A stretch of 64,000 bases of DNA from Anaerolineales bacterium (lineage in GTDB: Bacteria > Chloroflexota > Anaerolineae > Anaerolineales > Villigracilaceae). The position numbers were made by a program, and so were the translations under genes. The stretch is taken from contig JAUXUL010000012.1 of the NCBI GenBank assembly GCA_030680795.1, positions 33,873 through 97,872 on the forward strand. The letters run 5' to 3'. Under the pieces are notes generated by a model. It was not told the origin of the DNA, searched no databases, and saw only the letters and a list, made by a program, of their open reading frames with translations. Below, in pieces: positions 34,783-43,069 of the stretch (position 1 is its first letter; each line of letters starts with the position of its first letter).

Positions 34783-35628
34783 TCAGCGCGAGGATTCGGC
34801 TCCAACGATTTCATCAACAAATTGATTGGCGGGAGACTCCAATATGCCGCGATAATCATCGAACAACTGACGCGACTTGAACCCGATCCAGTCAGGGGGA
34901 AGCAGGGGGGCGGGCAGGTTAGGATCCATGCGCGGGAAATTCTGGAAATGATATATCAACCAGAAGCGGCGAACAAAACAATCATCCAGCGACGACGCAT
35001 GTTTCCCATTATTTTTAAATTCAAGATATTCCTTTTCGAATTTGGCGAGGAATTCTTTATACTGAGTCCTCAGGTTGGGCAGATCCCAGCAGCGCGAAAC
35101 GAGTTGCTGGTCTTCCGAGGGACCCGCGTGAATCCCTGAAAATATTTCAATGTGATCCTGGATGCCGAGTTCACTGCCCAGCGCGGTGATTTCTGTCTTG
35201 CGGTTATGGGGCGAAACCCATGTGTTCGGCGCGAGCTGACCGAACCCGAGCCACGGCAGTTGTGCGCGGAATGCGTGACGCAAACTTCGCTTTTTCTCTG
35301 GCAGGGAAAAGACCACGATATGCCACATCCCATCCCATTCTTTGAGCGGCGGCTCGAAGATGCGTTTTTCCCCTTGAACGAGCAGCGACCAGCCGCGCGG
35401 AGTCAGCGAATACTGGCTGCGCCGCCCCTCCTTGCGTACTGCCAGCCAACCCTTGCGCGACATGCGTGAGAGCGTGATGCGCGCGGCATGCTCGCCGACA
35501 TCCAGATGATGCAGAAGCGAGAGCAGGTCGCTGGTCCAGATGGATCCGCCGCGCGCGAGGATGAATTCACCGAACAAGGTGAAGATCAGGAACTGCGTGC
35601 GGACGGAGGGCCTTTCTGTGGTTGCCAT
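34783..35628 (-). CDS. PaaX-family transcriptional repressor
   Basis: A 281-residue regulator with the N-terminal winged helix of PaaX (FLIFTLFGEFILARGGSIWT, LHHLDVGEHAARITLSRMSRKGW) and the long C-terminal ligand-binding part (MWHIVVFSLPEKKRSLRHAFR). In Escherichia coli PaaX represses phenylacetate breakdown and is released by phenylacetyl-CoA. Here its ATG overlaps the stop of the preceding ATPase gene by one base (TAATG), so it is encoded inside the benzoyl-CoA operon it probably controls. That suggests autoregulation by an aryl-CoA. Proteobacterial bzd clusters use other regulator types, as I recall, so the pairing is notable. Confidence 0.92.
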   Translation of the reverse strand: MATTERPSVRTQFLIFTLFGEFILARGGSIWTSDLLSLLHHLDVGEHAARITLSRMSRKGWLAVRKEGRRSQYSLTPRGWSLLVQGEKRIFEPPLKEWDGMWHIVVFSLPEKKRSLRHAFRAQLPWLGFGQLAPNTWVSPHNRKTEITALGSELGIQDHIEIFSGIHAGPSEDQQLVSRCWDLPNLRTQYKEFLAKFEKEYLEFKNNGKHASSLDDCFVRRFWLIYHFQNFPRMDPNLPAPLLPPDWIGFKSRQLFDDYRGILESPANQFVDEIVGAESSR

Positions 35629-36446
35629 TATGATCTTTCTACTGCGCCTTCTTTGTTCAATTTTTCCATGCGCCGAAATCCCAAAATCGCCGCGCCTAAC
35701 GCTGTGACGAATTGGACCATGTCGCCTTCAGGCACATTGCAATCGGTCTTGAGTTGTTCGCGCACGACGCGTCCCATGGATTCGTAACGCAGGATGCCGC
35801 CAATCAAGGTGAACTCTGGCGTCAAACCGACGCGTTTGATCAACTGAGTGGAACGACCGACCAGCGAAACGATGGCTCCGAACATAATGTCCGAGGGGGA
35901 GGCGCCCTGCGAAAGGTGGTTGATCACTTCTGACTCAGCGAAGACCGCGCACACGCCGGAGATCGGCACGGCTTGTTTGGAGACAGCCGCCAATGTTCCG
36001 ATCTCTTCGGTCTTGTAGCCCATGTAACGCGCGGTCTTTTCAAGGAACGCGCCTGTGCCTGCCGCGCATTTATCGTTCAATCGAAAGGACTTTACTTTTC
36101 TATTGTCGTCCAGATGGATGGCTTTCATCGTCTGCCCGCCGACATCCAAAATTGTGCGGGTGTTTGGGAAGAGGAAAACCGCGCCGCGCGCGCTGGCGTT
36201 GATGTCGGTAACATTGACATCGCGGAACGTAACGAGATGCCGCCCAAAGCCAGTGGTCACTAAATAGGAACAGTCAGCCTCTTGAAGTCCCGCCAGATCG
36301 AGGGCGTTGTGAAACGCCTTGCGCGCGGCGTCTTCGAGTCGAAATCCCGTGCTAAGCATGGCACGGCTGACGATCTCTTTTCCGTCGCGCAGGATAACAG
36401 CTTTTGTATAAGTGGAGCCAACGTCAATACCTGTAACGTAAGTCAT
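35628..36446 (-). CDS. bzdQ: Benzoyl-CoA reductase ATPase subunit, BadF/BadG/BcrA/BcrD family (BzdQ-like)
   Basis: A 272-residue activator-type ATPase of the ASKHA fold. The N-terminal phosphate loop is [14 protein letters not shown], and Cys ligands for the cluster shared between two ATPase subunits are in [13 protein letters not shown] and [18 protein letters not shown]. It couples ATP hydrolysis to single-electron transfer into the ring-reducing subunits. Both ATPases here are short, as in the Azoarcus-type Bzd enzyme rather than the Thauera type with one longer ATPase. It overlaps the upstream ATPase gene by four bases. Which of the two is P and which is Q is assigned by gene order only. 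Confidence 0.88.
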   Translation of the reverse strand: MTYVTGIDVGSTYTKAVILRDGKEIVSRAMLSTGFRLEDAARKAFHNALDLAGLQEADCSYLVTTGFGRHLVTFRDVNVTDINASARGAVFLFPNTRTILDVGGQTMKAIHLDDNRKVKSFRLNDKCAAGTGAFLEKTARYMGYKTEEIGTLAAVSKQAVPISGVCAVFAESEVINHLSQGASPSDIMFGAIVSLVGRSTQLIKRVGLTPEFTLIGGILRYESMGRVVREQLKTDCNVPEGDMVQFVTALGAAILGFRRMEKLNKEGAVERS

Positions 36447-37258
36447 GCCGCCTCCTTTATACTGGAAGGAGCGCGGCTCGCAACGATATGATCGAACGCG
36501 AACAACGCGGCTCCGAGCGCGCCGATGTAATGCGAGTCAGGGCTGATGTTCAATTTGAAACCGATGGCCTGTTCGAGCGCCTTGATCACCCCTGGGTTTT
36601 TGGTGACGCCGCCCGTGAAGGTTAATTCTTCTTCGATCCCAACACGGCGCAATAAACCAACAGAACGCGACGCGATGGATAGATGCACGCCCCAAAGAAT
36701 ATCTTCGATCTTTTTGCCTTTGCCCAGCCACGACAACACCTCTGACTCGGCGAAGACTGTGCATGTGGTGCTGATCTTGACGGGTCTTTCCGACTGCATT
36801 GCGACGTTGCCAAGTTCGCTGAGTGGGATATCCAGCGCGGCAGCGGCGGCTCCGAGAAAGCGCCCCGTTCCTGCCGCGCATTTATCGTTCATGCAGAAGT
36901 CCAGTACTTCGCCGCGCGGATTGACGCGAATCGCTTTTGTATCCTGTCCGCCCATATCCAGCACTGTTTTTGTGTTGGGGAACATATGCGAGGCGCCGCG
37001 CGCGTGACAGGAAATTTCTGTCACCTGCGTATTGCCAAACGTGACGCGATACCTGCCATAGCCAGTGCCGATCACGTATTCGACTTCCTCTTCCTGGATG
37101 TTGCTGTTCTTGAGCGCTTCGTTGTATGCGTTCTCAGCCGCGGCGACAACATTCGCGCCTGTATCGATCAGGGAACGCCCAACGATTTCACTTGCTTCGT
37201 TGATGATGATCGCTTTCGTTTGTGTCGAGCCGACATCTACACCTGCGGCGTATGCCAT
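36443..37258 (-). CDS. bzdP: Benzoyl-CoA reductase ATPase subunit, BadF/BadG/BcrA/BcrD family (BzdP-like)
   Basis: A 271-residue paralogue of the next gene: [16 protein letters not shown] phosphate loop, [20 protein letters not shown] and [19 protein letters not shown] for the bridging [4Fe-4S] cluster, and [13 protein letters not shown]. The two ATPases form a heterodimer that drives electrons from ferredoxin to the catalytic subunits. Relatives also activate 2-hydroxyacyl-CoA dehydratases, but those use a homodimer; two adjacent unlike ATPases plus downstream ring enzymes support benzoyl-CoA reductase. Confidence 0.88.
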   Translation of the reverse strand: MAYAAGVDVGSTQTKAIIINEASEIVGRSLIDTGANVVAAAENAYNEALKNSNIQEEEVEYVIGTGYGRYRVTFGNTQVTEISCHARGASHMFPNTKTVLDMGGQDTKAIRVNPRGEVLDFCMNDKCAAGTGRFLGAAAAALDIPLSELGNVAMQSERPVKISTTCTVFAESEVLSWLGKGKKIEDILWGVHLSIASRSVGLLRRVGIEEELTFTGGVTKNPGVIKALEQAIGFKLNISPDSHYIGALGAALFAFDHIVASRAPSSIKEAA

Positions 37259-37276
37259 GAAAAACCTCCAGTATCA

Positions 37277-37366
37277 GTCGTCATTGCGAGGAGCGCCCTT
37301 GCTCTTTTTGCGACAAAGCAATCTCCTGTCGCGTGGGGACTGCTTCGTTCCTCGCAGTGACGTTTC
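37277..37366. repeat. REP-like palindromic repeat between bzdO and bzdP
   Basis: Opens gtcattgcgaggagcgccc and closes gttcctcgcagtgacg with an internal aaagcaatctcc/ggactgcttcg pair. It separates the catalytic-subunit genes from the ATPase genes. Confidence 0.85.
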
Positions 37367-37370
37367 TTAT

Positions 37371-38666
37371 TTACGCTGTCTTTGCTGCCGTTAGGCGGCG
37401 CGATGCGAGTCCTTCAAAGAAAGCATCCGCGCGATTTTTCATCTGGGCTTCGGAGACAACGCGCTTGTCCATCATGTCTGATTCGATGAACAGGCTGGGC
37501 GTGTCCGTTGCAGCCATCATTGCGCGGCGTCCATCTGCCAAACCTGTCGAAACCGTGCGGCACGATTTGATCGGGTGATAGATGACGCCATCCAGTTCAT
37601 AGTCCTTGACCATCTCGATCAGGACGCGATCCTGATGGAACATGTTATCCATCGCTTCGCGGACGCTGATCAACGTGCCTTCCGCTAAACTTTCGATGGG
37701 GCGACTCACATCGTATTCAAACCCCATGTTGGCTCCGCCCGAAGCGAAATGTAAATACGTGGAGTGGACGAACGCGCCGCCCCATTCCGCGAACATCTCA
37801 TTGAAACGGCGGAAGATGGGATAGCACGGTACGCCGACAAATGCCAGCCGATATTTTTCATCGGTCTGTGTGCCGATACCGTGCGCGGCTTTGTATTCCA
37901 TTTCTTCAACAAGGTTCTTGAAATACTGACTGCCCTCTTTTGTGCCGCGAAAATTATTCGAGACCCCCAGATACACTGTGCCATCCGTCAATGCATTGAA
38001 CAACGACGGGCGGCTTTTATTAAGTTCAAGCACTCGCTTCCAGCCGATGTTCATGTCGTTGGCATAAGCCATTGTTTCGCGCAGGCGGTCAATATCAAAT
38101 TTCTTTCCCGATACTTTTTCGCACAACGCGATCAATTCCCTGATCTGCGCTTCGACATATTTACAATCACGCGTGAAGTCTGCACTGCCTAATTGAAATT
38201 GTTTGCCCGCCTGGCGCGTGGCTGGCACATCCAGAACGAATACTGGGATGTTGTACATGCGTTCCCAAATCTCCGCCCATTTGACATAGGTGTTGCAGGC
38301 GTTGGTCAAGACGGTCAACGCGGGCTTGGGGATTTTTCCCATCGGGTGTTCTCTGTTGCGCAAATGGATGCCAATGTCCGCTTTGACATATCCGCAAATG
38401 TCGGGCGAGTATCCGTAATCTTCCGCGACGGTCAGGTACTCGTCCGCCACGCGGCGCACTGCGGTTTGCAAAGAGGTGATCTCAGGCAGTACCAGCGGAA
38501 AGTCGAACACTTTCAATATCTCCGCCATGCTGCCCATCACGAAGACATACGCCGCGCCTTGATCGTTCTTTGCGGCTTCGCCCAATTCTGCGAACCAATC
38601 GCGGAAGAGGTTTGCCCCTTCCACATTGCCGCGTCCAACGATATCAACTTTTTTATCTTCTGGCAT
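37371..38666 (-). CDS. bzdO: Benzoyl-CoA reductase catalytic subunit, 2-hydroxyglutaryl-CoA dehydratase D-type (BzdO-like)
   Basis: A 431-residue subunit of the class I ATP-dependent enzyme. The ATG at 38666 follows AAAGGTG; ten further in-frame residues upstream come from a repeat. Conserved segments are TVLTNACNTYVKWAEIWERM, HSTYLHFASGGANMGFEYD and GVIYHPIKSCRTVSTGLADG, whose Cys residues fit cluster ligation. Length and order (after the 388-residue subunit, before two ATPases) match BzdO. The subunit pair carries the [4Fe-4S] clusters that pass electrons to the aromatic ring. Confidence 0.87.
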   Translation of the reverse strand: MPEDKKVDIVGRGNVEGANLFRDWFAELGEAAKNDQGAAYVFVMGSMAEILKVFDFPLVLPEITSLQTAVRRVADEYLTVAEDYGYSPDICGYVKADIGIHLRNREHPMGKIPKPALTVLTNACNTYVKWAEIWERMYNIPVFVLDVPATRQAGKQFQLGSADFTRDCKYVEAQIRELIALCEKVSGKKFDIDRLRETMAYANDMNIGWKRVLELNKSRPSLFNALTDGTVYLGVSNNFRGTKEGSQYFKNLVEEMEYKAAHGIGTQTDEKYRLAFVGVPCYPIFRRFNEMFAEWGGAFVHSTYLHFASGGANMGFEYDVSRPIESLAEGTLISVREAMDNMFHQDRVLIEMVKDYELDGVIYHPIKSCRTVSTGLADGRRAMMAATDTPSLFIESDMMDKRVVSEAQMKNRADAFFEGLASRRLTAAKTA

Positions 38667-38688
38667 GTTTACACCTTTGTTAACATGT

Positions 38689-38780
38689 TGTGTCATGCTG
38701 AGCGTAGCGAAGCATCTCTACCACAATGACGGAGACCCTTCAGTCGCAAAGAACGTTCCTTCAGGGTGACACATTTGTAT
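38689..38780. repeat. Palindromic repeat (catgctgag type) between bzdN and bzdO
   Basis: Opens gtcatgctgagcgtagcg and closes gttccttcagggtgacac. This second palindrome family is also the one found in frame inside the heparinase-like gene (11734 and 11958). Confidence 0.82.
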
Positions 38781-38805
38781 TTTTTATGTCAAGGTCGCAG
38801 TGACA

Positions 38806-39972
38806 TCAACTAAACAGAATATTTTCCGTGAATGTCTCCAGTTGGATCTCCATGTGATCGAAACTGGTCATGCTCTCTTCGAACTCGCTGACGAAATATG
38901 GAATCCCTTTTTCATCCAATGCCTTTGTGTAAGCCACCTGTTCTTCAAGCCCGGGTTCGCACATCTTCGCGGCAGTGATGATCGCCGCTTCCGCGCCCGA
39001 GTCCGCGATGCGCTGTAAAAGCATTTTCTCTTTCGGTTTGCGCGAGTCATGCTGTACAGGGCTATAACTTGATTTTTCCAGATATGCTTCCGCGAGATTA
39101 AATAAGGGATCACCTTCAAGCGAGACATCTTCAAGGATCCATCTCAAGCCGATTAACAAATCATCGTCCACAACGTAACAGGATTGCGAGATGGTGCGGA
39201 TTAAATCAAGCGGAGGCTGTTCGCAAAACCCGCCTTCGAAGACCACCCGTATCTTGTCGTGACGTTTGATTGAGCGCGTTTCGATCAGCGGGATGACAGC
39301 CTTGAGTATTTCATTGTGTTCCTCGCGCATAATCAACCCGCCGACGTTCATGAGCAGGTATGTTTCGTACACCGAGATCAACCAGGGTTGTTTGCGCTTG
39401 AATTCGTATAACTGGCGCAGCAGGCTTCTATTTTCATTAAAGACAGACAGGGAATTCTTCAGCGCCTCTTCCGTAACCTTTTTCCCCGTGATCGTTTCGA
39501 TATCCGCTTGCACGCGCGCGTACTCATCACGCAGGTATGTCGCAGACGCGGCGGAGTTCGCGTTTTGCGGCAGGTACAGGATCTGGCATGGATAGTCAAA
39601 ATTACGTCCCCACACCGCCGCGAGATTACGCGCCGCGTCGCAGATGGGGTGGGTGACGAACATGTCCAGTTCGACTTGCTTGCTCAACACAAGTTCAAGC
39701 GAGGTCTTGATGATCGAGCACAGATAAGAGCCGAAATGCGAATCCGCATGCATACACTCGACGGGCGCGCCGCGCATTTTGAACGGCAACATCCCCGCCG
39801 CGTGAGCAATCTCTTCTGGAAAGTAAACCTGAAAATGACCGAGAACTTTTCCCCCCGCTTCGCGCCAGCGTTGCACCGTCGGAAAATCGGCGTCTTCCAC
39901 CAATTCACGACACTCCGCGATAACTCCATCCAATGACTGATCCTGCCACTTCTCGAATAATCGTAAAGCCAT
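38806..39972 (-). CDS. bzdN: Benzoyl-CoA reductase catalytic subunit, 2-hydroxyglutaryl-CoA dehydratase D-type (BzdN-like)
   Basis: A 388-residue subunit and the first gene of the long operon. Typical family segments are YFPEEIAHAAGMLPFKMRGA, DSHFGSYLCSIIKTSLEL, DMFVTHPICDAARNLAAVWG and FEGGFCEQPPLDLIRTI, which place cluster-binding Cys residues as in HgdAB/BcrBC/BzdNO proteins. With the next gene it makes the ring-reducing module. It has a GGAGGT-type ribosome-binding site, and a promoter is found about 90 bases upstream. The alternative, a 2-hydroxyacyl-CoA dehydratase subunit, is disfavoured by the downstream ring-hydratase and ring-hydrolase genes. Confidence 0.87.
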   Translation of the reverse strand: MALRLFEKWQDQSLDGVIAECRELVEDADFPTVQRWREAGGKVLGHFQVYFPEEIAHAAGMLPFKMRGAPVECMHADSHFGSYLCSIIKTSLELVLSKQVELDMFVTHPICDAARNLAAVWGRNFDYPCQILYLPQNANSAASATYLRDEYARVQADIETITGKKVTEEALKNSLSVFNENRSLLRQLYEFKRKQPWLISVYETYLLMNVGGLIMREEHNEILKAVIPLIETRSIKRHDKIRVVFEGGFCEQPPLDLIRTISQSCYVVDDDLLIGLRWILEDVSLEGDPLFNLAEAYLEKSSYSPVQHDSRKPKEKMLLQRIADSGAEAAIITAAKMCEPGLEEQVAYTKALDEKGIPYFVSEFEESMTSFDHMEIQLETFTENILFS

Positions 39973-39989
39973 GCAGAACCTCCAACTGT

Positions 39990-40058
39990 GAGGAAATTTA
40001 ACTTATGGAAAATACATCTCACTCTTACGTCATAGCGTCACAAAAGTAAGATATGTTT
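39990..40058 (-). promoter_or_regulatory. Leader with dyad, possible PaaX-type operator
   Basis: Read on the minus strand, just after the -10 box, are catatcttac and, further on, gtaagagtgagatg, which is partly its inverse complement. The arms flank gtgacgctatgac. Such a dyad over the transcription start is a natural repressor site, and a PaaX-type gene is in the operon. This is inference. Confidence 0.4.
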
Positions 40059-40086
40059 AGTATAGGACATTTTTGGGATTTGTCAA
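40059..40086 (-). promoter_or_regulatory. Sigma70-type promoter of the benzoyl-CoA operon
   Basis: On the minus strand TTGACA (40086-40081) is followed by a 16-base spacer and TATACT (40064-40059), about 90 bases before the bzdN start. The boxes equal those of the rnj promoter at 59170. Confidence 0.75.
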
Positions 40087-40126
40087 CCTAAAATTTGACT
40101 GGAATTCTTCAATAGTCCAATAATGA

Positions 40127-40507
40127 ATGGATGTGAGAGTAATAAGCAAGAAGCGAATAGAAAAGCCGCCATGGATCCCTGCCTGTGCGGATTCTATGGC
40201 GATTCACTTAAGCCCTGTATTTGTGCACAAGCAATTGCAACCAGATATGGAGTCCCCTGATCAGGCGCGCCTCCTGCTCCATCGTTGGGCAAAAGCTAGC
40301 CATATTCTTCAACTCAAAAAAGGTATGTATATGACGCGCCGCTTTTATGAACAACACAGGGCAGATTATTCATTCACTGCGGTGGTCAGCGCAATCCTTA
40401 TTCCGTAGTCCTATCTTTCCCTGGAATTCCTCAAGCTGCAGGAAGAGAGAGGGGTATACAATGCCTCGGAGAATCAAAAGCCCACCTCCTCAGAGATAGG
40501 ACAATAG
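40127..40507 (+). pseudogene. AbiEi-like antitoxin/regulator remnant with in-frame amber codon
   Basis: A 93-codon frame encodes part of an AbiEi-type winged-helix regulator (QARLLLHRWAKASHILQLKK, TRRFYEQHRADYSF, VVSAILIP). The frame is cut by TAG at 40406. The very next codons in the same frame read SYLSLEFLKLQEERG, the usual continuation of the family, with Q expected where the TAG stands. The later sequence drifts and stops at 40507, far short of a full protein of around 200 residues. It is therefore both point-mutated and truncated. No AbiEii partner is nearby. TAG is used as an ordinary stop elsewhere (HMG-CoA reductase), so decay rather than recoding is the better explanation. Confidence 0.65.
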
Positions 40508-40544
40508 AATAGACAGCAACTCTGATACCCCTTACAGAATGAAT

Positions 40545-40620
40545 TAAGGCTGCTGCTCACCAAATGCGGCCTCCACTGGTTACTTGACGACCAAAGAAGG
40601 CCGCTGATGAGCAGTAGTCA
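40545..40620. repeat. Imperfect inverted repeat
   Basis: Left arm gctgctgctcaccaaatgcggcc and right arm ggccgctgatgagcagtagtc pair imperfectly around about 28 bases. It is not linked to a gene and could be a decayed element end. Confidence 0.5.
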
Positions 40621-40726
40621 AATTTTATACAACCGATTCAAGTAAGTCAGGCTGGCAGCCTGGCAGTTTTTGAAACACAGGCTTTGGCGGGTTACCCTCT
40701 ACAAATACTTATTCATCCAGTTAATT

Positions 40727-40771
40727 ATAAAAGACCGACCCTGATTGCATTATCAGGGTCGGTCTTTTATA
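40727..40771. terminator. Bidirectional terminator downstream of the DUF4404 gene
   Basis: A long stem aaaagaccgaccctga/tcagggtcggtctttt has T-runs on both strands. On the minus strand it ends the DUF4404 transcript. Confidence 0.9.
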
Positions 40772-40791
40772 TCAAAACAATCGGTGTTTGA

Positions 40792-41055
40792 CTAAACCCC
40801 TGCATTGCTCAGGATGCCCATCATTTCCGAGAGCGCCATGGTCAATTTGGGATGCTCGATCTTAAAATGGTCAATCGAATCCTGCAAACGGTGCAGGATG
40901 GTTTCGTCGGGCTGTTTGCCGGAGCCATCCAGCAGGTCCGCAATATCGGCAGTAATATGCTCCAGCAGGCCGCGCCCTTTCTCATCCAAAGGGCCGCTGC
41001 GATCCAGCTCATCTTGCAGCTGTTTAAGGAGTTCACGGATTTTATTATCTTTCAT
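40792..41055 (-). CDS. DUF4404 family small protein
   Basis: An 87-residue acidic helical protein, starting MKDNKIRELLKQLQDELDRS with IEHPKLTMALSEMMGILSNAGV at the end, as in the DUF4404 family. It has no membrane segment or known catalytic motif; the function of the family is not known to me. It has a good AGGAGTGA ribosome-binding site and its own terminator, so it is a single-gene unit. It lies between a decayed AbiEi-like gene and a repeat-poor gap. Confidence 0.85.
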   Translation of the reverse strand: MKDNKIRELLKQLQDELDRSGPLDEKGRGLLEHITADIADLLDGSGKQPDETILHRLQDSIDHFKIEHPKLTMALSEMMGILSNAGV

Positions 41056-41677
41056 GGGAAATCACTCCTTTCGACGTTATATGGGGTTTTACCGCTTGTC
41101 CCATAAATTACTAAACTTATTGATACAAATTGCGAGAAAATATCATAAATCTGGTTTTGTTACGCCTATGAGACAGGCGTGCGGTACTCTGTAATATATC
41201 TCTCGCACTTCCATTTTACACCGATTTGATTTCTACCGTATTATATCTTCCTTCCTGAAAATGTCATGGGCGTGAAAACTTCCGCGTCCATTTTGATGCG
41301 GGTATTAGAAAGCAGGATCTCGCCGCACGGTCCAGCACAGCCTGCGCTTTGTTGGCAGGATCGTAGCGGACGTAGACTATCCTCTCTGCCGAATACGACT
41401 ATTGATAAGGTCTTATTTTGTTGCGCAAGGGAAGGTCGCAATGGTCAAATCAAAATCAGAATGCGGATAAAACACATGAGAACCTCCTGAAAAAAGCGGG
41501 TGGATATTTTCCATGACAGGTCATATTCATGCAAGAGGCGAAAAATCTTAATTGAAATTAAGGGTTTTTATTAAGGTAGGGTGATAGTATGGATATCGTA
41601 GGCTTTAAATATGAGATGACTGGTAGAATAGCTACCTTCTTGATTATGAAGATTTTTTACAAATGAAAGGAAACCAA
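41056..41677. other. 620-base gap with no recognisable gene
   Basis: Only short frames with no family features are present (41241-41490 on either strand). The final 150 bases are AT-rich and hold the promoter region of the lipoprotein gene. I see no repeat or RNA structure that I can support. Confidence 0.5.
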
Positions 41678-42337
41678 ATGAAAATTAAAACCACTGCCTT
41701 GATGACAGCCCTGATGATCGCCGGCCTGCTTGTGAGTGCGTGCGGCGGCAGTGACGCCGAAGCAACGCCGACAATGTCTCCGCCGGAAATACAAACCATG
41801 GCGGTTGCGACTTTTTCGAGCGGGCTGACACAGACCGCTCTCGCCGCGCCGACAGATACCCCTACGCCAACCAGCACGGTCACCCCGCTGGTGATTGCCA
41901 CTCTTGCAAATGTAACGCCATTTGGAACCAGCTTTGTAGCTGCAATCCCAACAGCAGGGTGTTACAGCATGTCTTTTGTAAGTGATGTGAGCATTCCCGA
42001 CGATACGGTCATGACAGCAGGACAGACTTTTACCAAAACATGGAAAGTAAAAAACAGCGGCACCTGCGCATGGGATGCGGGCTTTAAGTTTGCGTTTACC
42101 GGCGGGGATGCCATGAGTGGCGCCACCTATACCCTGCCGCAAAGTGTGCCTGCCAATACAGCGATTGATGTCTCTGTAAATATGACCGCCCCCAGTACAA
42201 CCGGCACAATTCGCGGAAACTGGCGCATGTCCAGCGCAACAGGGCAGTTTTTTGGCGATGAGGTTTATCTTGTGATCATCGTCGGCGGGGGGACGGCTGC
42301 CCCGACAAGCACGCCCTCTGCAACGCCCATTCCTTAA
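41678..42337 (+). CDS. Lipoprotein with NBR1-type Ig-like domain
   Basis: A 219-residue exported lipoprotein. The signal peptide ends in a lipobox LLVSAC (Cys22). A Thr/Pro-rich linker (PTDTPTPTSTVTP) follows, then one Ig-like domain of the 'next to BRCA1' type (VMTAGQTFTKTWKVKNSGTC, MSSATGQFFGDEVYLVIIV), and a short Pro/Thr tail. Such proteins are common in Chloroflexota, where they sit on the outer face of the membrane. The start at 41678 has AAAGGAA in front, five codons inside a longer frame. A ligand for the Ig-like domain is not known. A clean terminator follows. Confidence 0.9.
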   Translation: MKIKTTALMTALMIAGLLVSACGGSDAEATPTMSPPEIQTMAVATFSSGLTQTALAAPTDTPTPTSTVTPLVIATLANVTPFGTSFVAAIPTAGCYSMSFVSDVSIPDDTVMTAGQTFTKTWKVKNSGTCAWDAGFKFAFTGGDAMSGATYTLPQSVPANTAIDVSVNMTAPSTTGTIRGNWRMSSATGQFFGDEVYLVIIVGGGTAAPTSTPSATPIP

Positions 42338-42366
42338 TATTAGCAGCAGTTGCCTGGAAAATTACA

Positions 42367-42399
42367 GAAAAGCGGACGAATATATCGTCCGCTTTTTGA
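42367..42399 (+). terminator. Rho-independent terminator after the lipoprotein gene
   Basis: The stem agcggacga/tcgtccgct with loop atata is flanked by an A-run before and ttttt after, 30 bases past the stop. Confidence 0.9.
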
Positions 42400-42435
42400 T
42401 TCCCTATTTTGAGGAATCAATCCCGATAAATATTC

Positions 42436-42693
42436 TCACCTCAGTATTTCTTCATCGGCTTGTTCAATTTCAGCGTAGATCTTTTTCACATCCGTTTTCA
42501 TTTCGGTTGTTGCGGTTGGGGTCATGGAGATGAATTTGACCATGTCCTTGGCCTGCCGCAGGACATCCTTGACGGCTGCAATGTAGGAAAAATCCCGTTT
42601 GCCCATTCCTTCAGGGAGGGGTAAATCTCGGGCTTGTTGGATCAGCTTTCGGGCGCGGATGAGGCGTTCGGCGGCAGGGATGAGTTTAGACAT
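42436..42693 (-). CDS. Small helical protein of unknown function (85 aa)
   Basis: The likely start is the ATG at 42693 behind AGGAGC; 65 in-frame residues further upstream look like non-coding sequence. The protein (MSKLIPAAERLIRARKLIQQ ... MKTDVKKIYAEIEQADEEIL) is helical and charged, with no signal peptide or membrane helix. The first part holds a basic amphipathic helix. I do not recognise a family or function. It is convergent with the lipoprotein gene and next to the left MITE-like repeat. Confidence 0.65.
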   Translation of the reverse strand: MSKLIPAAERLIRARKLIQQARDLPLPEGMGKRDFSYIAAVKDVLRQAKDMVKFISMTPTATTEMKTDVKKIYAEIEQADEEILR

Positions 42694-42920
42694 GGGATGC
42701 TCCTGGTCAGGCAATTCTACTGGATTTAATCCAGAAGATAACAGGGAATTTGCATATCCAATAATGAAGTTGACGGCTGTACAATAAAATTGCCCGGGCG
42801 GATTCGAGATTCGATTACCGAAAGCGACAGTCATTGTTACGTAGTCCCTGCGGGTAAAGGTACCTGTCACATCGCTTGAAGGGGGCACACACCGTCACCC
42901 CCTCCGTCCTTCGGACATCT

Positions 42921-43034
42921 CCCCCAAATACGACATGAAAATTTTCAGTTAAGAAAAGGAGAGTTCACCTGTCGTATTTGGGGGACCTTCGGCGGGTGGG
43001 GGCCGCACGCCATCACCCCGCATGGACAAATGAC
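42921..43034. repeat. MITE-like repeat, left of the restriction-modification gene
   Basis: Perfect 14-bp inverted arms cccccaaatacgac (42921-42934) and gtcgtatttggggg (42971-42984) surround atgaaaattttcagttaag..., followed by a shared tail ending cgcatggacaaat. A close copy in the same orientation lies at 45944-46072, so the two bracket the gene between them. Confidence 0.85.
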
Positions 43035-43069
43035 ACAGTATAGTAAAATCAGGCAAAGGGAAAACTGAC

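Noticed and set aside
41241..41490. Short overlapping frames of 66 and 74 codons
   Set aside because: Neither has a recognisable ribosome-binding site, family motif or coding bias.
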